From the NCBI RefSeq assembly GCF_047425865.1, contig NZ_CP179735.1: a DNA stretch of 64,000 nt; one strand, written 5' to 3'. The translations under genes were made by a program, and so were the position numbers. The notes under the pieces are model-generated. The model searched no databases, had not been told where the DNA came from, and saw only the letters and a program-made list of their open reading frames with translations. The first letter of the stretch is position 1, and each line of letters begins with the position of its first letter. Origin of the DNA: Macrococcoides equi (GTDB lineage Bacteria > Bacillota > Bacilli > Staphylococcales > Staphylococcaceae). This document shows positions 1-9,399 of the stretch, piece after piece.

Positions 1-65
1 AGTGATTTTAATAAGTTCGCACTATAAAATTTAGAGTTTCTACCTATTATAATAGGATAAATATC

Positions 66-1451
66 TTATTTTTGGTACTTACCATCTAACTTGTGGAAAC
101 CACGAAGGAAATAAACAAATCCCATTGCTACTAAGAAAATGATACCGATAATTACAGATACGCGTGTCTCATCATTGATTAACATACCGATTAATACCAT
201 AACTAAGAAAGCAATTGTAATGTAGTTTGAGAATGGTGCAAATGGCATCTTGAATGGATGACTCTCAAGTAAGTCTGGTCTTTGCTTTCTAAATTGTATG
301 TGACTGAATAGAATCATAAACCAAGGAATCATACCTGGTAAAATTGATGCACTATATACATAGACGAAGATATTCTCAGATCCATCAATGTACATTGGTA
401 AAACAACATTTAGAATAACACCAATAAAAATACCTATTGAAATGGCTAACACTGCGAATACAGGTACACCATTTTTCATTACTTTAGCAAATGTTTTAGG
501 CATCTTACCTTCATTAGCTAAAGTATAGATCATACGACTTGAACTAAAGATACCTGAGTTACATCCTGACATCGCTGCTGTAATTACAACGAAGTTAATT
601 AAACCAGCTGCAGCTGTAATACCTACTTTTGCAAATGTTGCTACGAATGGACTACCTACATTACCTAATTCATCCCACGGATAAACTGTAACGATAACGA
701 AGATTGCACCGATATAGAAAATTAAAATACGCCAAATGATACCATTTACCGCTTTAACAATGTTTTTCTGTGGATCTTTTGTTTCACCAGCTGTGATACC
801 GATTAATTCAACACCTTGATAAGAACCGACTACCATAGATAATGCAAAGAAGAAACCTGTAATACCATTCGGGAAGAACCCACCATGCTCAGTTAAATTC
901 CCGAAACCTACTGGATGACCATTGTTACCAAATCCAAAGAAGATAATACCTAAGCCCGCAATAATCATTAAAACGATTGTTACAATTTTAATCATTGCAA
1001 ACCAGAATTCAAACTCACCAAACGCCTTAACTGAAGCCATGTTTGCAAGAGCAAGTGTGACAATAACTATGATACCTGGAATCCATCCCGGTAATTCCGG
1101 CCACCAATATTGCATATATTGTCCTACTGCGATAACTTCACTCATACCAACGACTACCCACTGGAATATATTCGCCCAGGCAGTGATATAACCAAATACA
1201 GGATGTAAGTACGTTGATGCATATTCTGCAAACGATCCTGTTGTAGGGAATAGATAAACTAATTCTCCCATTGCACGCATTACTAAAAATAAAAATAAAC
1301 CAGCAACTAAATACGCTAAGATTGCAGAAGGTCCCGTCCACTTAATTGTACTTGATGCACCCATGAATAGCCCCACCCCAATGGTACCACCTAGTGCGAT
1401 CATTTGTACTTGCCTTGAACTTAAACCCCTGTGTAAATGATTTTCTTCCAT
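66..1451 (-). CDS. AAT-family amino acid permease
   Basis: Membrane transporter of the APC superfamily, amino acid transporter (AAT) branch, expected to import an amino acid by proton symport. The sequence does not identify the substrate; relatives include D-serine/D-alanine/glycine, GABA, proline and lysine permeases. It has 461 residues, the normal family length, and about 12 hydrophobic helices. The signature GGTIGVGLFMG is at residues 21-31 and the QGVELIGITAGE helix at 212-223. The ATG start follows AAGGGG at good spacing. It appears to be a single-gene unit; the upstream neighbour ends in its own hairpin at 1566-1591. Family call is firm, substrate unknown. Confidence 0.9.
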   Translation of the reverse strand: MEENHLHRGLSSRQVQMIALGGTIGVGLFMGASSTIKWTGPSAILAYLVAGLFLFLVMRAMGELVYLFPTTGSFAEYASTYLHPVFGYITAWANIFQWVVVGMSEVIAVGQYMQYWWPELPGWIPGIIVIVTLALANMASVKAFGEFEFWFAMIKIVTIVLMIIAGLGIIFFGFGNNGHPVGFGNLTEHGGFFPNGITGFFFALSMVVGSYQGVELIGITAGETKDPQKNIVKAVNGIIWRILIFYIGAIFVIVTVYPWDELGNVGSPFVATFAKVGITAAAGLINFVVITAAMSGCNSGIFSSSRMIYTLANEGKMPKTFAKVMKNGVPVFAVLAISIGIFIGVILNVVLPMYIDGSENIFVYVYSASILPGMIPWFMILFSHIQFRKQRPDLLESHPFKMPFAPFSNYITIAFLVMVLIGMLINDETRVSVIIGIIFLVAMGFVYFLRGFHKLDGKYQK

Positions 1452-1565
1452 TCTTTCTATCCCCTTTTGTTAAAATATAATAAACATTCTTTACTATTCT
1501 GAAATTATACTATAATTTCAGAATATTTAAAGTACATTTTTTTAAGTTTAGAGACAATACAAATA

Positions 1566-1591
1566 GGGTGCAAGGGAAAACCCTTACACCC
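1566..1591 (-). terminator. Hairpin downstream of the HesB-like gene
   Basis: Two 11-base arms with one mismatch around an AAAA loop. It lies just after the minus-strand gene at 1652-1945. The T-run is weak, so termination efficiency is uncertain. Confidence 0.5.
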
Positions 1592-1651
1592 ACTTGCTTT
1601 AACGCCTTAAAATTTTTCACAAATTATTTTTAAAATAAAATGAACTTACCA

Positions 1652-1945
1652 TTATTTTTTGTAATCGTAGGCAACTTCTTGTAATTTTTCATCGTATTCA
1701 ATATAAAGATCATAATCTTTAAAGAACCATTCATCATTTTCATTTACAAAGAATGTAATACCATCTGCCTCTGTTTTCGCAACTGCTTTGTCACTATCCG
1801 GATCAACGGTGAACGCTAACGAATGGCTTTCTTGAATCTTACTAGCACCATAAATTTTTGCAAAGAACTTCACACTGTCCCCTGACTTTAAATCAACCTC
1901 ATCTTTGAACCATTGTAATGCTCTATCTGAAATATAAATATTCAT
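1652..1945 (-). CDS. HesB/IscA-fold protein without cysteines (YneR-like)
   Basis: A 97-residue protein resembling the HesB/YneR branch of the iron-sulfur biosynthesis family (Fe-S_biosyn fold): MNIYISDRAL start, a central segment ending DGITFFV, and an acidic C-terminus. True A-type carriers bind Fe-S clusters through three conserved cysteines; this protein has no cysteine at all, so it is unlikely to carry a cluster. YneR-like relatives in Firmicutes share this and have no assigned role. ATG start with GGAGG seven bases upstream. It lies downstream of buk, same strand, about 80 bases apart. Confidence 0.75.
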   Translation of the reverse strand: MNIYISDRALQWFKDEVDLKSGDSVKFFAKIYGASKIQESHSLAFTVDPDSDKAVAKTEADGITFFVNENDEWFFKDYDLYIEYDEKLQEVAYDYKK

Positions 1946-2025
1946 ATTGAACCTCCAGTGAATTAGACTTCCTCGAGGCGATTATATCATCAGTAGCCCA
2001 TCACTGTCCTTTATGGAGCCTGAGG

Positions 2026-3096
2026 TTAGTATACTTTCGCTTCTTCTTCACCTCTAATGACGCGCATTACACCTTCATACAGTGCACTTAGTTCTTCCTC
2101 ACCTGGACTCACCGTTATTTCAGATATCCAACTCACATAAGACTTGATGAAGTTAACAACATATTCTGAATGACTCACACCACCAGTAAGAATGATGCAA
2201 TCAACTTTACCTTTCAATACAGCAGCCATTTCAGCAATCCCCTTAGAAATCTGATAACACATGCCGTCAAAATATTTCTTTGCATTATCATCTCCACTTA
2301 AAGCTTGATGTTCTATCGTCTTAATATCAATTTCCCCAAGATAAGATTTCATGCCACCTTGTCCTGCAAGTATCGATTTAACTTGAGGAATATCCAACTG
2401 CTCATCTATTATTTTCTTCGCAAAATCAATCAGCGGTAATCCACCTGTTCTCTCAGGAGAATACGGACCTTCCCCGTCAAATGCATTCACACAATCAACA
2501 ACGCGACCTGACTGATGTGCACCAATCGAGATACCACCACCTATATGAGTCACAATCACATTAGAAGTAAAGTATTCTTTTCCTGCTTGTTGTAATACTT
2601 TTCTTGCAACCGCCTTCTGATTTAAAGCATGAAACACACTACGCCTCTCAATACCTTTAAAACCACTAATGCGTGCGAGCTCATGAAACTCATCAACTAC
2701 CACAGGGTCTACTGTGTATGCTTTAACACCATATTCGAGTGCTATGTCATTTGCAATAATCGCACCTAAATTAGATGCATGCATACCATATTTACCAGAA
2801 CGAAGATCTTCTATCATTTCTCCGGTAATAAGGTAAGTTCCTCCTGTAATAGGCTTCATCAATCCACCACGAGCTACGATGGCTGCAAGATTTCCTGGAT
2901 GTATATCATTATCTTTAAGAAACGCTCTCAGTCTTGCTTCACGAAATTCAATTTGATCCATGATTGTTTCATATTGACCAATCTCATCAACCGTATACCT
3001 AAAAATACTTTCATCTACACAACGATTACTACAATACAATGCAACTTTACTGGAAGTTGAACCTGGATTAATCACTAATATATATTTATCTTTCAT
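2026..3096 (-). CDS. buk: Butyrate kinase
   Basis: Acetokinase-family enzyme converting butyryl (or branched acyl) phosphate and ADP to the acid and ATP. It has 356 residues, the normal length. The N-terminal phosphate loop NPGSTSSK is at residues 10-17; the mid-protein motif VTHIGGGISIGAH and the Gly-rich stretch FDGEGPYSPERTGG are typical of butyrate kinase rather than acetate kinase. The ATG overlaps the stop of the upstream ptb gene by 4 bases, so the two are translationally coupled. Together they turn acyl-CoA into acid plus ATP. No branched-chain ketoacid dehydrogenase genes are adjacent, unlike the Bacillus ptb-bcd-buk-lpd-bkd operon. Confidence 0.93.
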   Translation of the reverse strand: MKDKYILVINPGSTSSKVALYCSNRCVDESIFRYTVDEIGQYETIMDQIEFREARLRAFLKDNDIHPGNLAAIVARGGLMKPITGGTYLITGEMIEDLRSGKYGMHASNLGAIIANDIALEYGVKAYTVDPVVVDEFHELARISGFKGIERRSVFHALNQKAVARKVLQQAGKEYFTSNVIVTHIGGGISIGAHQSGRVVDCVNAFDGEGPYSPERTGGLPLIDFAKKIIDEQLDIPQVKSILAGQGGMKSYLGEIDIKTIEHQALSGDDNAKKYFDGMCYQISKGIAEMAAVLKGKVDCIILTGGVSHSEYVVNFIKSYVSWISEITVSPGEEELSALYEGVMRVIRGEEEAKVY

Positions 3097-3926
3097 AATA
3101 ATCCCCTTACTTGCTGCATAGCAAAATCTAATGCGTATAGCTTACTTTCAGTAGAATCACTTCTTGAAGTTAGAACTATCGGTACTTTAGCACCTACAAT
3201 CGTTCCACCAATCACCGCATTACCTATTACTGCAAATGATTTATACAATACATTACCAACATCAATAGAAGGAACAACTAAAACATCCGCATCACCTTTA
3301 ATTCGCCCTTGATAACCTTTATGTTCTACTGCAGTATTTGAAATCGCTAAATCCAGAGAAATAGGACCTTCAACTATCGCATCTTTTCTTTCATCGAATC
3401 GTACGGAGATATTGTGCGCTAATACTGATGAAGGCATTTTTTCATTATATGACTCTGCTGAACTAATCATCGCTACCTTAGGTTGATTCAGCCCAATACG
3501 GTGACACACATCAATAACGTTATTAGTAATCACATACAACTGATTAACATCAGGCGCTATATTCATAGCAGCATCAGTAAGTAAGAAACGTCTATTATCT
3601 GGTAAATTAACGAGCGCCACATGAGATAGTACTGACTGAGCACGCAAATTATGTTCTTTCTTGAGTACTTCTTTCAAAACATATCGTGTTTCAACAATTC
3701 CTTTCATTAATATTTGAATTTCACCACTCGCTGCCATAGCAACAGATTTTTCAACACTTTCTTCCTCACTACTACATCCTTCATAACTCCACAAACCTTC
3801 TGTATCAATATTATCTTCAACATCAAATACAAAAAATGAAATGACATCTTTATATAATTGTTTTGCTTTCTTAACAACCTCTAATATCTCCTGTCTCGAT
3901 CCACCAGGAATAGCAACTTTAATCAT
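3093..3926 (-). CDS. ptb: Phosphate butyryltransferase
   Basis: Catalyses acyl-CoA plus phosphate to acyl phosphate plus CoA, feeding Buk. It belongs to the phosphate acetyl/butyryltransferase family; about 277 residues, as expected for Ptb. The motif RFLLTDAAMNIAPD and the C-terminal stretch with GGTIVGAKVPIVLTSRSDS mark the family. Two ATG codons are adjacent; the second (3926) is chosen because the GAGG ribosome site lies five bases upstream of it and the product then begins MIKVAIPG like its relatives. First gene of a two-gene operon with buk (4-base overlap). Confidence 0.93.
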   Translation of the reverse strand: MIKVAIPGGSRQEILEVVKKAKQLYKDVISFFVFDVEDNIDTEGLWSYEGCSSEEESVEKSVAMAASGEIQILMKGIVETRYVLKEVLKKEHNLRAQSVLSHVALVNLPDNRRFLLTDAAMNIAPDVNQLYVITNNVIDVCHRIGLNQPKVAMISSAESYNEKMPSSVLAHNISVRFDERKDAIVEGPISLDLAISNTAVEHKGYQGRIKGDADVLVVPSIDVGNVLYKSFAVIGNAVIGGTIVGAKVPIVLTSRSDSTESKLYALDFAMQQVRGLL

Positions 3927-4294
3927 CATAACCTCACCATTTTATTACCTAGTACTATTACTAGATATTATTTTATTTCGATAGTATTTTCTCACATTCA
4001 AAATTATATGTAAAGTAAAGGTATATAATAAATAACTATTAATCCTTTTAATTTTCTCCTTAATTTACAACACAATAATAATTGATTTGAATAATAAAAT
4101 ATTACACTTTCAGTTAAGACCATCTAATCAACCAATAGCTACATATCAGTATATAAAAATGTAAAGATTAGATTAGTCCTCACACATACACAAAATTTTC
4201 ATATTTCTGACTAATTAATTTCACAAACTATTCACTAAATCATTTCTGGGATGTGCTATCATTTAAACATCTTGTGAATAAATGGGGGAAGTTT
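3927..4294. other. AT-rich divergent intergenic region
   Basis: About 370 bases between divergent ptb and the PepSY gene. It must contain both promoters. No gene, structured RNA, clear cre site or Fur box was found by eye; the sequence is very AT-rich, so promoter calls would be weak. Confidence 0.5.
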
Positions 4295-5596
4295 GTGAAA
4301 AAGTATTTTAATAATGTATTTTGGAGATGGCACTTTTATGCTGCAATTTTCATTACACCACTACTCATTACGTTAAGTATTTCTGGAATAATGTACTTAT
4401 TCTATCCTGAAGTTGAGAACAAAGTGAATCATGATTTATTATTCGAACAGACAAACAAACCAGAGCAGTCTTTAAATGATGGAATCGATGACATCTTAAA
4501 GAAACATCCTGGTTATCATGTCATGAAAATTAGTTTTTTAAAGGGAGAATACAATACTCGTGTTTCGATTATGGGACCAGATGATGCCTCAAAGGTTGTA
4601 TATTTAGATCATCATAATCAAGTAAAAGGTGAAATTGAGCCTTCGAAATTATTCTCTAATTTCTCGCGTGAGTTACACTCTAATTTGTTAACAGGGAATA
4701 CATTCATCAACTACTTAGTAGAGGTTGCTTCATGCTGGGCAATATTCTTAATCATCACAGGGTTGTTTATGACCTTCTTTAGAAAGTACATCACAAATAG
4801 TACTTCTAAAATTAAACGTAAAAATCAAGCGAAGTTCCATGCGATACTTGGAACTGTATTAAGTATTCCGCTTCTTCTGATTGTACTGACAGGTTTACCA
4901 TGGTCTGGATTTATGGGTGCTAAGATTTATGACTTTGCGGTTAACAATTCTATCGTCGGTTATCCTGAATCAGTGAAGACGCCACCGGTTTCAAATAATG
5001 AAATCGCCTGGGCAACGCGCGGAGAGCATACGGACTCAAAATCTCACGAAGGTACTCGATTACCTATCACACATATTAATGAGATTGCAAAGGAAGAAGG
5101 ATTTAAAAAACCATATAGCATTACAGTGCCAATGGATGATAAAGGAACATACGTCTTATCGAAAGCCGCAGGTACAGGAGTGACTGGTTTAGATGCGAAT
5201 CCACTAGAAGAACGCACTATTCATTTAGATCAATATTCAGGTATGAAACTTGCTATCTTTGATTTCAATGATTACGGACCTTTGGCCAAATTTATTGCAG
5301 TCGGTATTCCGTTACACGAAGGAAATCTATTCGGACTTATAAATAAAATCGTTAACCTAGCATTTTTAGTGGGTCTATTAGTGCTTACGTTCTTTGGTAT
5401 CAAAATTTACTTCATGCGTAAGCAAAAAGGACAGCTATCAACACCAAAAGCACAAAGTTATTCAAAATATACATGGTTTTTTGCAGCCTTACTGTTAATG
5501 ATGGGAATTCTAATGCCATTATTCGGGGCATCCCTTATAGTTATTGGTATTATTGAGATCATACTACTTATTACTAAAAAGAAATATGCAATATAA
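4295..5596 (+). CDS. PepSY-associated transmembrane protein
   Basis: Inner-membrane protein of the PepSY_TM family: an N-terminal helix preceded by FWRWHFYAA, an extracytoplasmic PepSY segment (about residues 45-130), further helices near 135-160 and 185-210, a second outside segment, and C-terminal helices. In other bacteria such proteins sit near iron or siderophore functions and are proposed to be reductases; no such gene is adjacent here. The GTG at 4295 is preferred over the GTG at 4253, since GGGGG lies six bases before it and the product then starts like relatives (VKKYFNNVFWRWHFY). 433 residues. It ends at a strong bidirectional hairpin. Confidence 0.85.
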   Translation: MKKYFNNVFWRWHFYAAIFITPLLITLSISGIMYLFYPEVENKVNHDLLFEQTNKPEQSLNDGIDDILKKHPGYHVMKISFLKGEYNTRVSIMGPDDASKVVYLDHHNQVKGEIEPSKLFSNFSRELHSNLLTGNTFINYLVEVASCWAIFLIITGLFMTFFRKYITNSTSKIKRKNQAKFHAILGTVLSIPLLLIVLTGLPWSGFMGAKIYDFAVNNSIVGYPESVKTPPVSNNEIAWATRGEHTDSKSHEGTRLPITHINEIAKEEGFKKPYSITVPMDDKGTYVLSKAAGTGVTGLDANPLEERTIHLDQYSGMKLAIFDFNDYGPLAKFIAVGIPLHEGNLFGLINKIVNLAFLVGLLVLTFFGIKIYFMRKQKGQLSTPKAQSYSKYTWFFAALLLMMGILMPLFGASLIVIGIIEIILLITKKKYAI

Positions 5597-5604
5597 AATA
5601 TTAG

Positions 5605-5652
5605 AAAAAGAATCGATAGAATGAAATCCAATTCATTCTATCGATTCTTTTT
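5605..5652. terminator. Bidirectional terminator
   Basis: Perfect 21-base arms (5605-5625 and 5632-5652) around a 6-base loop, with A-run and T-run on either side. It serves the plus-strand PepSY gene and the convergent DoxX operon. Confidence 0.9.
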
Positions 5653-5656
5653 TCAC

Positions 5657-6010
5657 TTATAATGACTTAATCATCTTCATCAATACAAATTGTAATGGTA
5701 ATCGACCATACAATACTGACTTTGATAACTGTCTATCACCTAATGGAATTTCTTTTCTTGCCATATAAATATTTGCCGGGAATACACCTAATAAAAATGT
5801 ATTGATTAATTGTTTAGCAATGTCACTTGGTCGTTTAATCAGTAGGTAAATCCCCATTATAAGCTCCATTACCCCGGAAATATAGACAATACTCTTCTTA
5901 AAAGGAAGGTATGCAGGGACAATCTTTCTAAAGTTCTGCTCTCTCGTAAAATGTAATACTCCCGCTGTTGTAAATCCTGCTGCTAAAAGCATTCTTAATA
6001 TTGTTTTCAT
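5657..6010 (-). CDS. DoxX-family membrane protein
   Basis: A 117-residue membrane protein with about four hydrophobic helices and the DoxX-type beginning LLAAGFTTAGVLHFTREQNFRK. DoxX-family proteins are small quinone-pool or thiosulfate-oxidation linked membrane proteins, mostly of unproven function. It is the last gene of a minus-strand cluster with the cupin, Pyr_excise-like and membrane genes. ATG start follows AGAGGAA. A specific function cannot be read from sequence. Confidence 0.75.
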   Translation of the reverse strand: MKTILRMLLAAGFTTAGVLHFTREQNFRKIVPAYLPFKKSIVYISGVMELIMGIYLLIKRPSDIAKQLINTFLLGVFPANIYMARKEIPLGDRQLSKSVLYGRLPLQFVLMKMIKSL

Positions 6011-6026
6011 TTATATTCCTCTTTTC

Positions 6027-6506
6027 TTATTTGATTTCAGTGAGTGCGTATTTTTCTATGATTGCTTCTAAGTGCGGGTAAGTTTGATGTAACTCTTCTT
6101 TAGTAAACAATTCAAATCCTTCAAACGTAAACCCTGGACTAACCATACATCCTACAAAGCTCCATGCATTATCATCTTCCACACTTGAAGCAAATATTGT
6201 ATTTTTCGGCACTAAAAATTGTGGTACTTCTCCTTGTGCTACATTTAGACCTAGTTTAACCGCTTCATATTTACCATCCGCATGAATCATATGAACCGTT
6301 AGTGAGTCCCCACCTTGGTAGTACCATAATTCATCTGCATCAATTCGATGAAAGTGCGATATATTTCCTGCTTCTAACAAGAAATAAATACTCGTATATA
6401 ACGGACGATTATGTGTTAATTCTTCTGATCGATAAGTTTCAGTATAATACCCTCCTTCCGGATGAGGTTGCATTTTCAGTTGCTTAATTAATTGTTCTTT
6501 TTGCAT
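6027..6506 (-). CDS. Cupin-fold protein of the DUF985 family
   Basis: A 159-residue single-domain cupin. The order HPEGGYYTETYRS, then FLLEAGNISHFHRIDADELWYYQGG with the His/Glu metal-type ligands, then MVSPGFTFEGFEL is characteristic of the DUF985 family. Function unknown; related proteins bind small sugars or metals. The ATG at 6506 is chosen because AAGGAG lies seven bases upstream; an in-frame ATG 21 bases earlier lacks a site. It overlaps the end of the upstream gene by 23 bases, so the two are probably coupled. Confidence 0.8.
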   Translation of the reverse strand: MQKEQLIKQLKMQPHPEGGYYTETYRSEELTHNRPLYTSIYFLLEAGNISHFHRIDADELWYYQGGDSLTVHMIHADGKYEAVKLGLNVAQGEVPQFLVPKNTIFASSVEDDNAWSFVGCMVSPGFTFEGFELFTKEELHQTYPHLEAIIEKYALTEIK

Positions 6507-6993
6507 CGTTCTTCTCCTTAAATTCATTTATCTTAACACCACATCTTGGTGCTATCTTATCATTCATCCACTTTTCATGTAATAATTGCTCGTATGCTTT
6601 AAAGGTATGTTCACCGTTTATTTTATCTGTTCCGTATACATAGAACGGTGGTATTGTCTCCTGATTAAATAAATGTCGGTGCTCATCAATAATACTTTCC
6701 AAGTGTGCAATGTCTGCTTTAAAAGTGTCTGAACGTTTACCACCTCTTCGTGTATGCTCTGCATCCATAACTTTGAGCATATTAAAACAATCTAATAAGT
6801 ACGGATGTCCATTATTATAGATATGCTTTACGATAGGATGACTTAAATATCTCGTGTTCCCTTCAATGATATGCATCTCCGCCAGACAAACACGAATGAT
6901 TTGATATAGTTCAAGCACTTGCTTAGATAATCTTCTGTTATCCAGAAAGCATGCTGATGTTTCATGATCTTCACTCACTCTGAATATTTGCAT
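6484..6993 (-). CDS. Pyrimidine-dimer DNA glycosylase-like protein (Pyr_excise family)
   Basis: A 169-residue protein beginning MQIFRVSEDHETSACFLDNRRLSKQ, the typical opening of the family annotated as pyrimidine dimer DNA glycosylase (PF03013-like), with HPxxKH and GHPYLL motifs and a later RRGGKRSD segment. Members are mostly inferred DNA-repair proteins; experimental proof is sparse. It overlaps the cupin gene (23 bases) and the upstream membrane gene (23 bases), which suggests one transcript. Family call is moderately sure; activity is an inference. Confidence 0.6.
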   Translation of the reverse strand: MQIFRVSEDHETSACFLDNRRLSKQVLELYQIIRVCLAEMHIIEGNTRYLSHPIVKHIYNNGHPYLLDCFNMLKVMDAEHTRRGGKRSDTFKADIAHLESIIDEHRHLFNQETIPPFYVYGTDKINGEHTFKAYEQLLHEKWMNDKIAPRCGVKINEFKEKNDAKRTIN

Positions 6994-7345
6994 GACCTAC
7001 CTCTTTTCTTATTAAGATATAAACGATTAGTAAGTATATAACATGTGCTATCATCCATACGATAAACATTTTAATAGAAGTATGGTACTCATAATATCGA
7101 GCAATGTCCAATAATATAAAATAAAGTGCTATAAAGATTGTAATTGCAAATATTATAGGAAGATATAATAACTTTTTCTTATGATAAAGATATTGTAATG
7201 TCTTATACAACACAATACTTACCAAAATATGTGGTATCAATTCTATTAATAATGCTACTTTCTTTTGATGTGTAATAAAATCGATATTCAATAGTAAACG
7301 TTCTGTTTGTGTATGACAGAAATAATCACCAATAACCAGCAACAC
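6971..7345 (-). CDS. Small four-helix membrane protein, unknown
   Basis: A 124-residue hydrophobic protein with about four helices and a charged C-terminus; no family was recognised. The GTG at 7345 is poorly placed for a ribosome site and begins inside what looks like the first helix. An in-frame ATT at 7381, with GGAG seven bases upstream, would add 12 residues (IIKGTITGCILY) and complete that helix, so a rare ATT start is possible. It overlaps the downstream Pyr_excise-like gene by 23 bases and is probably the first gene of the 5657-7345 cluster. Confidence 0.55.
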   Translation of the reverse strand: MLLVIGDYFCHTQTERLLLNIDFITHQKKVALLIELIPHILVSIVLYKTLQYLYHKKKLLYLPIIFAITIFIALYFILLDIARYYEYHTSIKMFIVWMIAHVIYLLIVYILIRKEVGHANIQSE

Positions 7346-7419
7346 GTAAAGTATGCATCCTGTAATGGTCCCTTTAATAATATGTTATCTCCTACATTAA
7401 TAAATTTTATTATTAAAAT

Positions 7420-7447
7420 AAAGCAATCGACTTTCATCGATTGCTTT
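7420..7447 (-). terminator. Terminator of cidC
   Basis: Perfect 11-base arms (7420-7430, 7437-7447) around a 6-base loop, followed in the minus direction by a T-rich tract. It lies 30 bases after the cidC stop. Confidence 0.8.
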
Positions 7448-7476
7448 AAGATTGATTTCACTTAAATCCACAATTA

Positions 7477-9219
7477 TTAGAAGAATCTTCTCATAATAGT
7501 TTTTAATGGTGGCATTTTTTCTATTTTATTTTCTTCTAGTAATGAACGTAACTCAAATTTCGCAAAGCCTAACGCTTCATCCCATACAATTTGCCCTGGT
7601 AGCGGTGCTGCATCCGGATCAACATACGCATTAATAATCACAGGTTTATTAACATCTTTAGCATGTCTGAATGCTCCTGCTAATTCCTCAGGCTTAGTGA
7701 CAGTAATCCCTACACCGCCACAACTTTCAGCAAACTTCGCAAAATCTATATCTCCAAAATCAATTGCGTATTCAAGTTCACCAGCAGCCTGTTGTTCATA
7801 TTTGATGAATGACAACTGCTTATTATTTAATACAACAACAATCATCGGAAGATTATGATACACAGCTGTTGAGAAGTCCTGCATCACCATCGCCATCGCA
7901 CCATCACCAGTAATCGCTATTGCCTGACGATCCGGGTAGGCAATCTTGCTGGCAATTGCACCTGGTAACGCACAACCCATTGTTCCTAACCATGGTGATG
8001 TTAAGAAACGATTATTATGATTTAATCTTAAATAACGTGTTCCCCATACCGTTGAAGTACCTACGTCTACAGAGAAAACAGCATCATCATCTGCAATTTT
8101 CTCTATTTCCGCCATTAGTCGTTCAGGACGTAACGGCGTACTATTATTCTCTCTATCTTCATCAAGCCATTTATTCCACTGCGCCATATTCTCTTTACAA
8201 GCTTCAAGGAATGGACGGTCAGAGATTTCTGATAATTGATTATTTAATGATGTTAAAATCTCTTTTGCATCTCCTACTAACGGTACTGTTACTTTGTGTC
8301 TTGAACCTATATTTGCTGGATTATTATCGATTTGAATGCATGGTACATCTTCATCCGGTAAGTAATCCACATAAGGGAAATTCGTACCAATCATAATCAG
8401 TAAGTCAGCTTCTTTACTTGCTTCAAATGCAGCTTTCGTACCAATCTTTCCAAGGTTGCCTAACATATTAGGATGCGTGTCTGGAATTAAACCTTTTGCT
8501 GGTAATGTCACGATAGAAGGCACCTTTGCCTTTTCAATGAACTTCACAAGCAATTCTTTTGCACCTTTAGCACCCGTTCCCGCTAATACTACAGGTTTCT
8601 CACTTTGGTTAATAAGTTTAATAGCTTCTGCTACTTGTGACTCATCAACAGTTGTATGCTGCACAGGTCTAGCCACTCGAGATTCAGGAGTATTATCCTC
8701 AATCTTATCCTTCAACAGATTACCTGGAATAGAAAGTACCGCAACACCCTTCTTATCATAAGCAGTTTGAATCGCTTCATTAACAACCTCATATACATTT
8801 TCAGCTTGATCAAGTTGTTTATTGTACACAGCAACATCATTAAACATCGCTGTTAAATCTAATTCCTGGAAGTATTTTGTGCCTAATACATCAGTATTAG
8901 CCTGACCTACAAGAACAAGTTGCGGAATATTATCCATTTTCGCATCATACATACCATTTAATAAGTGGATGGCACCTGGACCACCAATCGCAATCGAAAC
9001 TGCAATCTTACCCGTTAATTTTGTATAGTTCGTTGCAGCAAGAGAAGCTACTTCTTCATGACGAACATTATAGAATTTAATCTCTTCTTCCGCTGTTTTT
9101 AATGCGTCAATTACTGTATCTATTGTATCACCAGGAATACCATAAACATGGTCAATTTCCCAATGTCTTAATGCTTTTACAAGTGCGTGATTTGCCTTAA
9201 TTTTAGACAATGTATTCAC
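7477..9219 (-). CDS. cidC: Pyruvate oxidase (CidC type)
   Basis: Thiamine-diphosphate and FAD enzyme that converts pyruvate to acetate and CO2, passing electrons to the menaquinone pool; part of overflow metabolism. 580 residues. The N-terminal RHEEVASLAA holds the catalytic glutamate near residue 55; the ThDP/Mg site GDGAMAMVMQDF to NLP/VVLNN is near 435-465. It aligns along its length with staphylococcal CidC, including KANxALVKAL at the start and NNKQLSFIKYEQQAAGELEYA. Start is either GTG 9219 (annotated) or TTG 9210. The usual cidAB and cidR neighbours are not in this window. Confidence 0.88.
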   Translation of the reverse strand: MNTLSKIKANHALVKALRHWEIDHVYGIPGDTIDTVIDALKTAEEEIKFYNVRHEEVASLAATNYTKLTGKIAVSIAIGGPGAIHLLNGMYDAKMDNIPQLVLVGQANTDVLGTKYFQELDLTAMFNDVAVYNKQLDQAENVYEVVNEAIQTAYDKKGVAVLSIPGNLLKDKIEDNTPESRVARPVQHTTVDESQVAEAIKLINQSEKPVVLAGTGAKGAKELLVKFIEKAKVPSIVTLPAKGLIPDTHPNMLGNLGKIGTKAAFEASKEADLLIMIGTNFPYVDYLPDEDVPCIQIDNNPANIGSRHKVTVPLVGDAKEILTSLNNQLSEISDRPFLEACKENMAQWNKWLDEDRENNSTPLRPERLMAEIEKIADDDAVFSVDVGTSTVWGTRYLRLNHNNRFLTSPWLGTMGCALPGAIASKIAYPDRQAIAITGDGAMAMVMQDFSTAVYHNLPMIVVVLNNKQLSFIKYEQQAAGELEYAIDFGDIDFAKFAESCGGVGITVTKPEELAGAFRHAKDVNKPVIINAYVDPDAAPLPGQIVWDEALGFAKFELRSLLEENKIEKMPPLKTIMRRFF

Positions 9220-9399
9220 AATCCTTTCAAATTAATAATTCATCTTGATATACAATACTATCTTTACCCAGTGAGATGAATCATAATCAAATCATAAAAA
9301 ATTTCCTAATCGAGGGATTCAGACATGTGCGAAGACTTTTGATTATTGTTAAAATATATATGAATAATAATGAATGCATTATATGAGGAGGTACCTTAG

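Noticed and set aside
7920..8856. Plus-strand frames opposite cidC
   Set aside because: Antisense shadows of a well-conserved enzyme gene.
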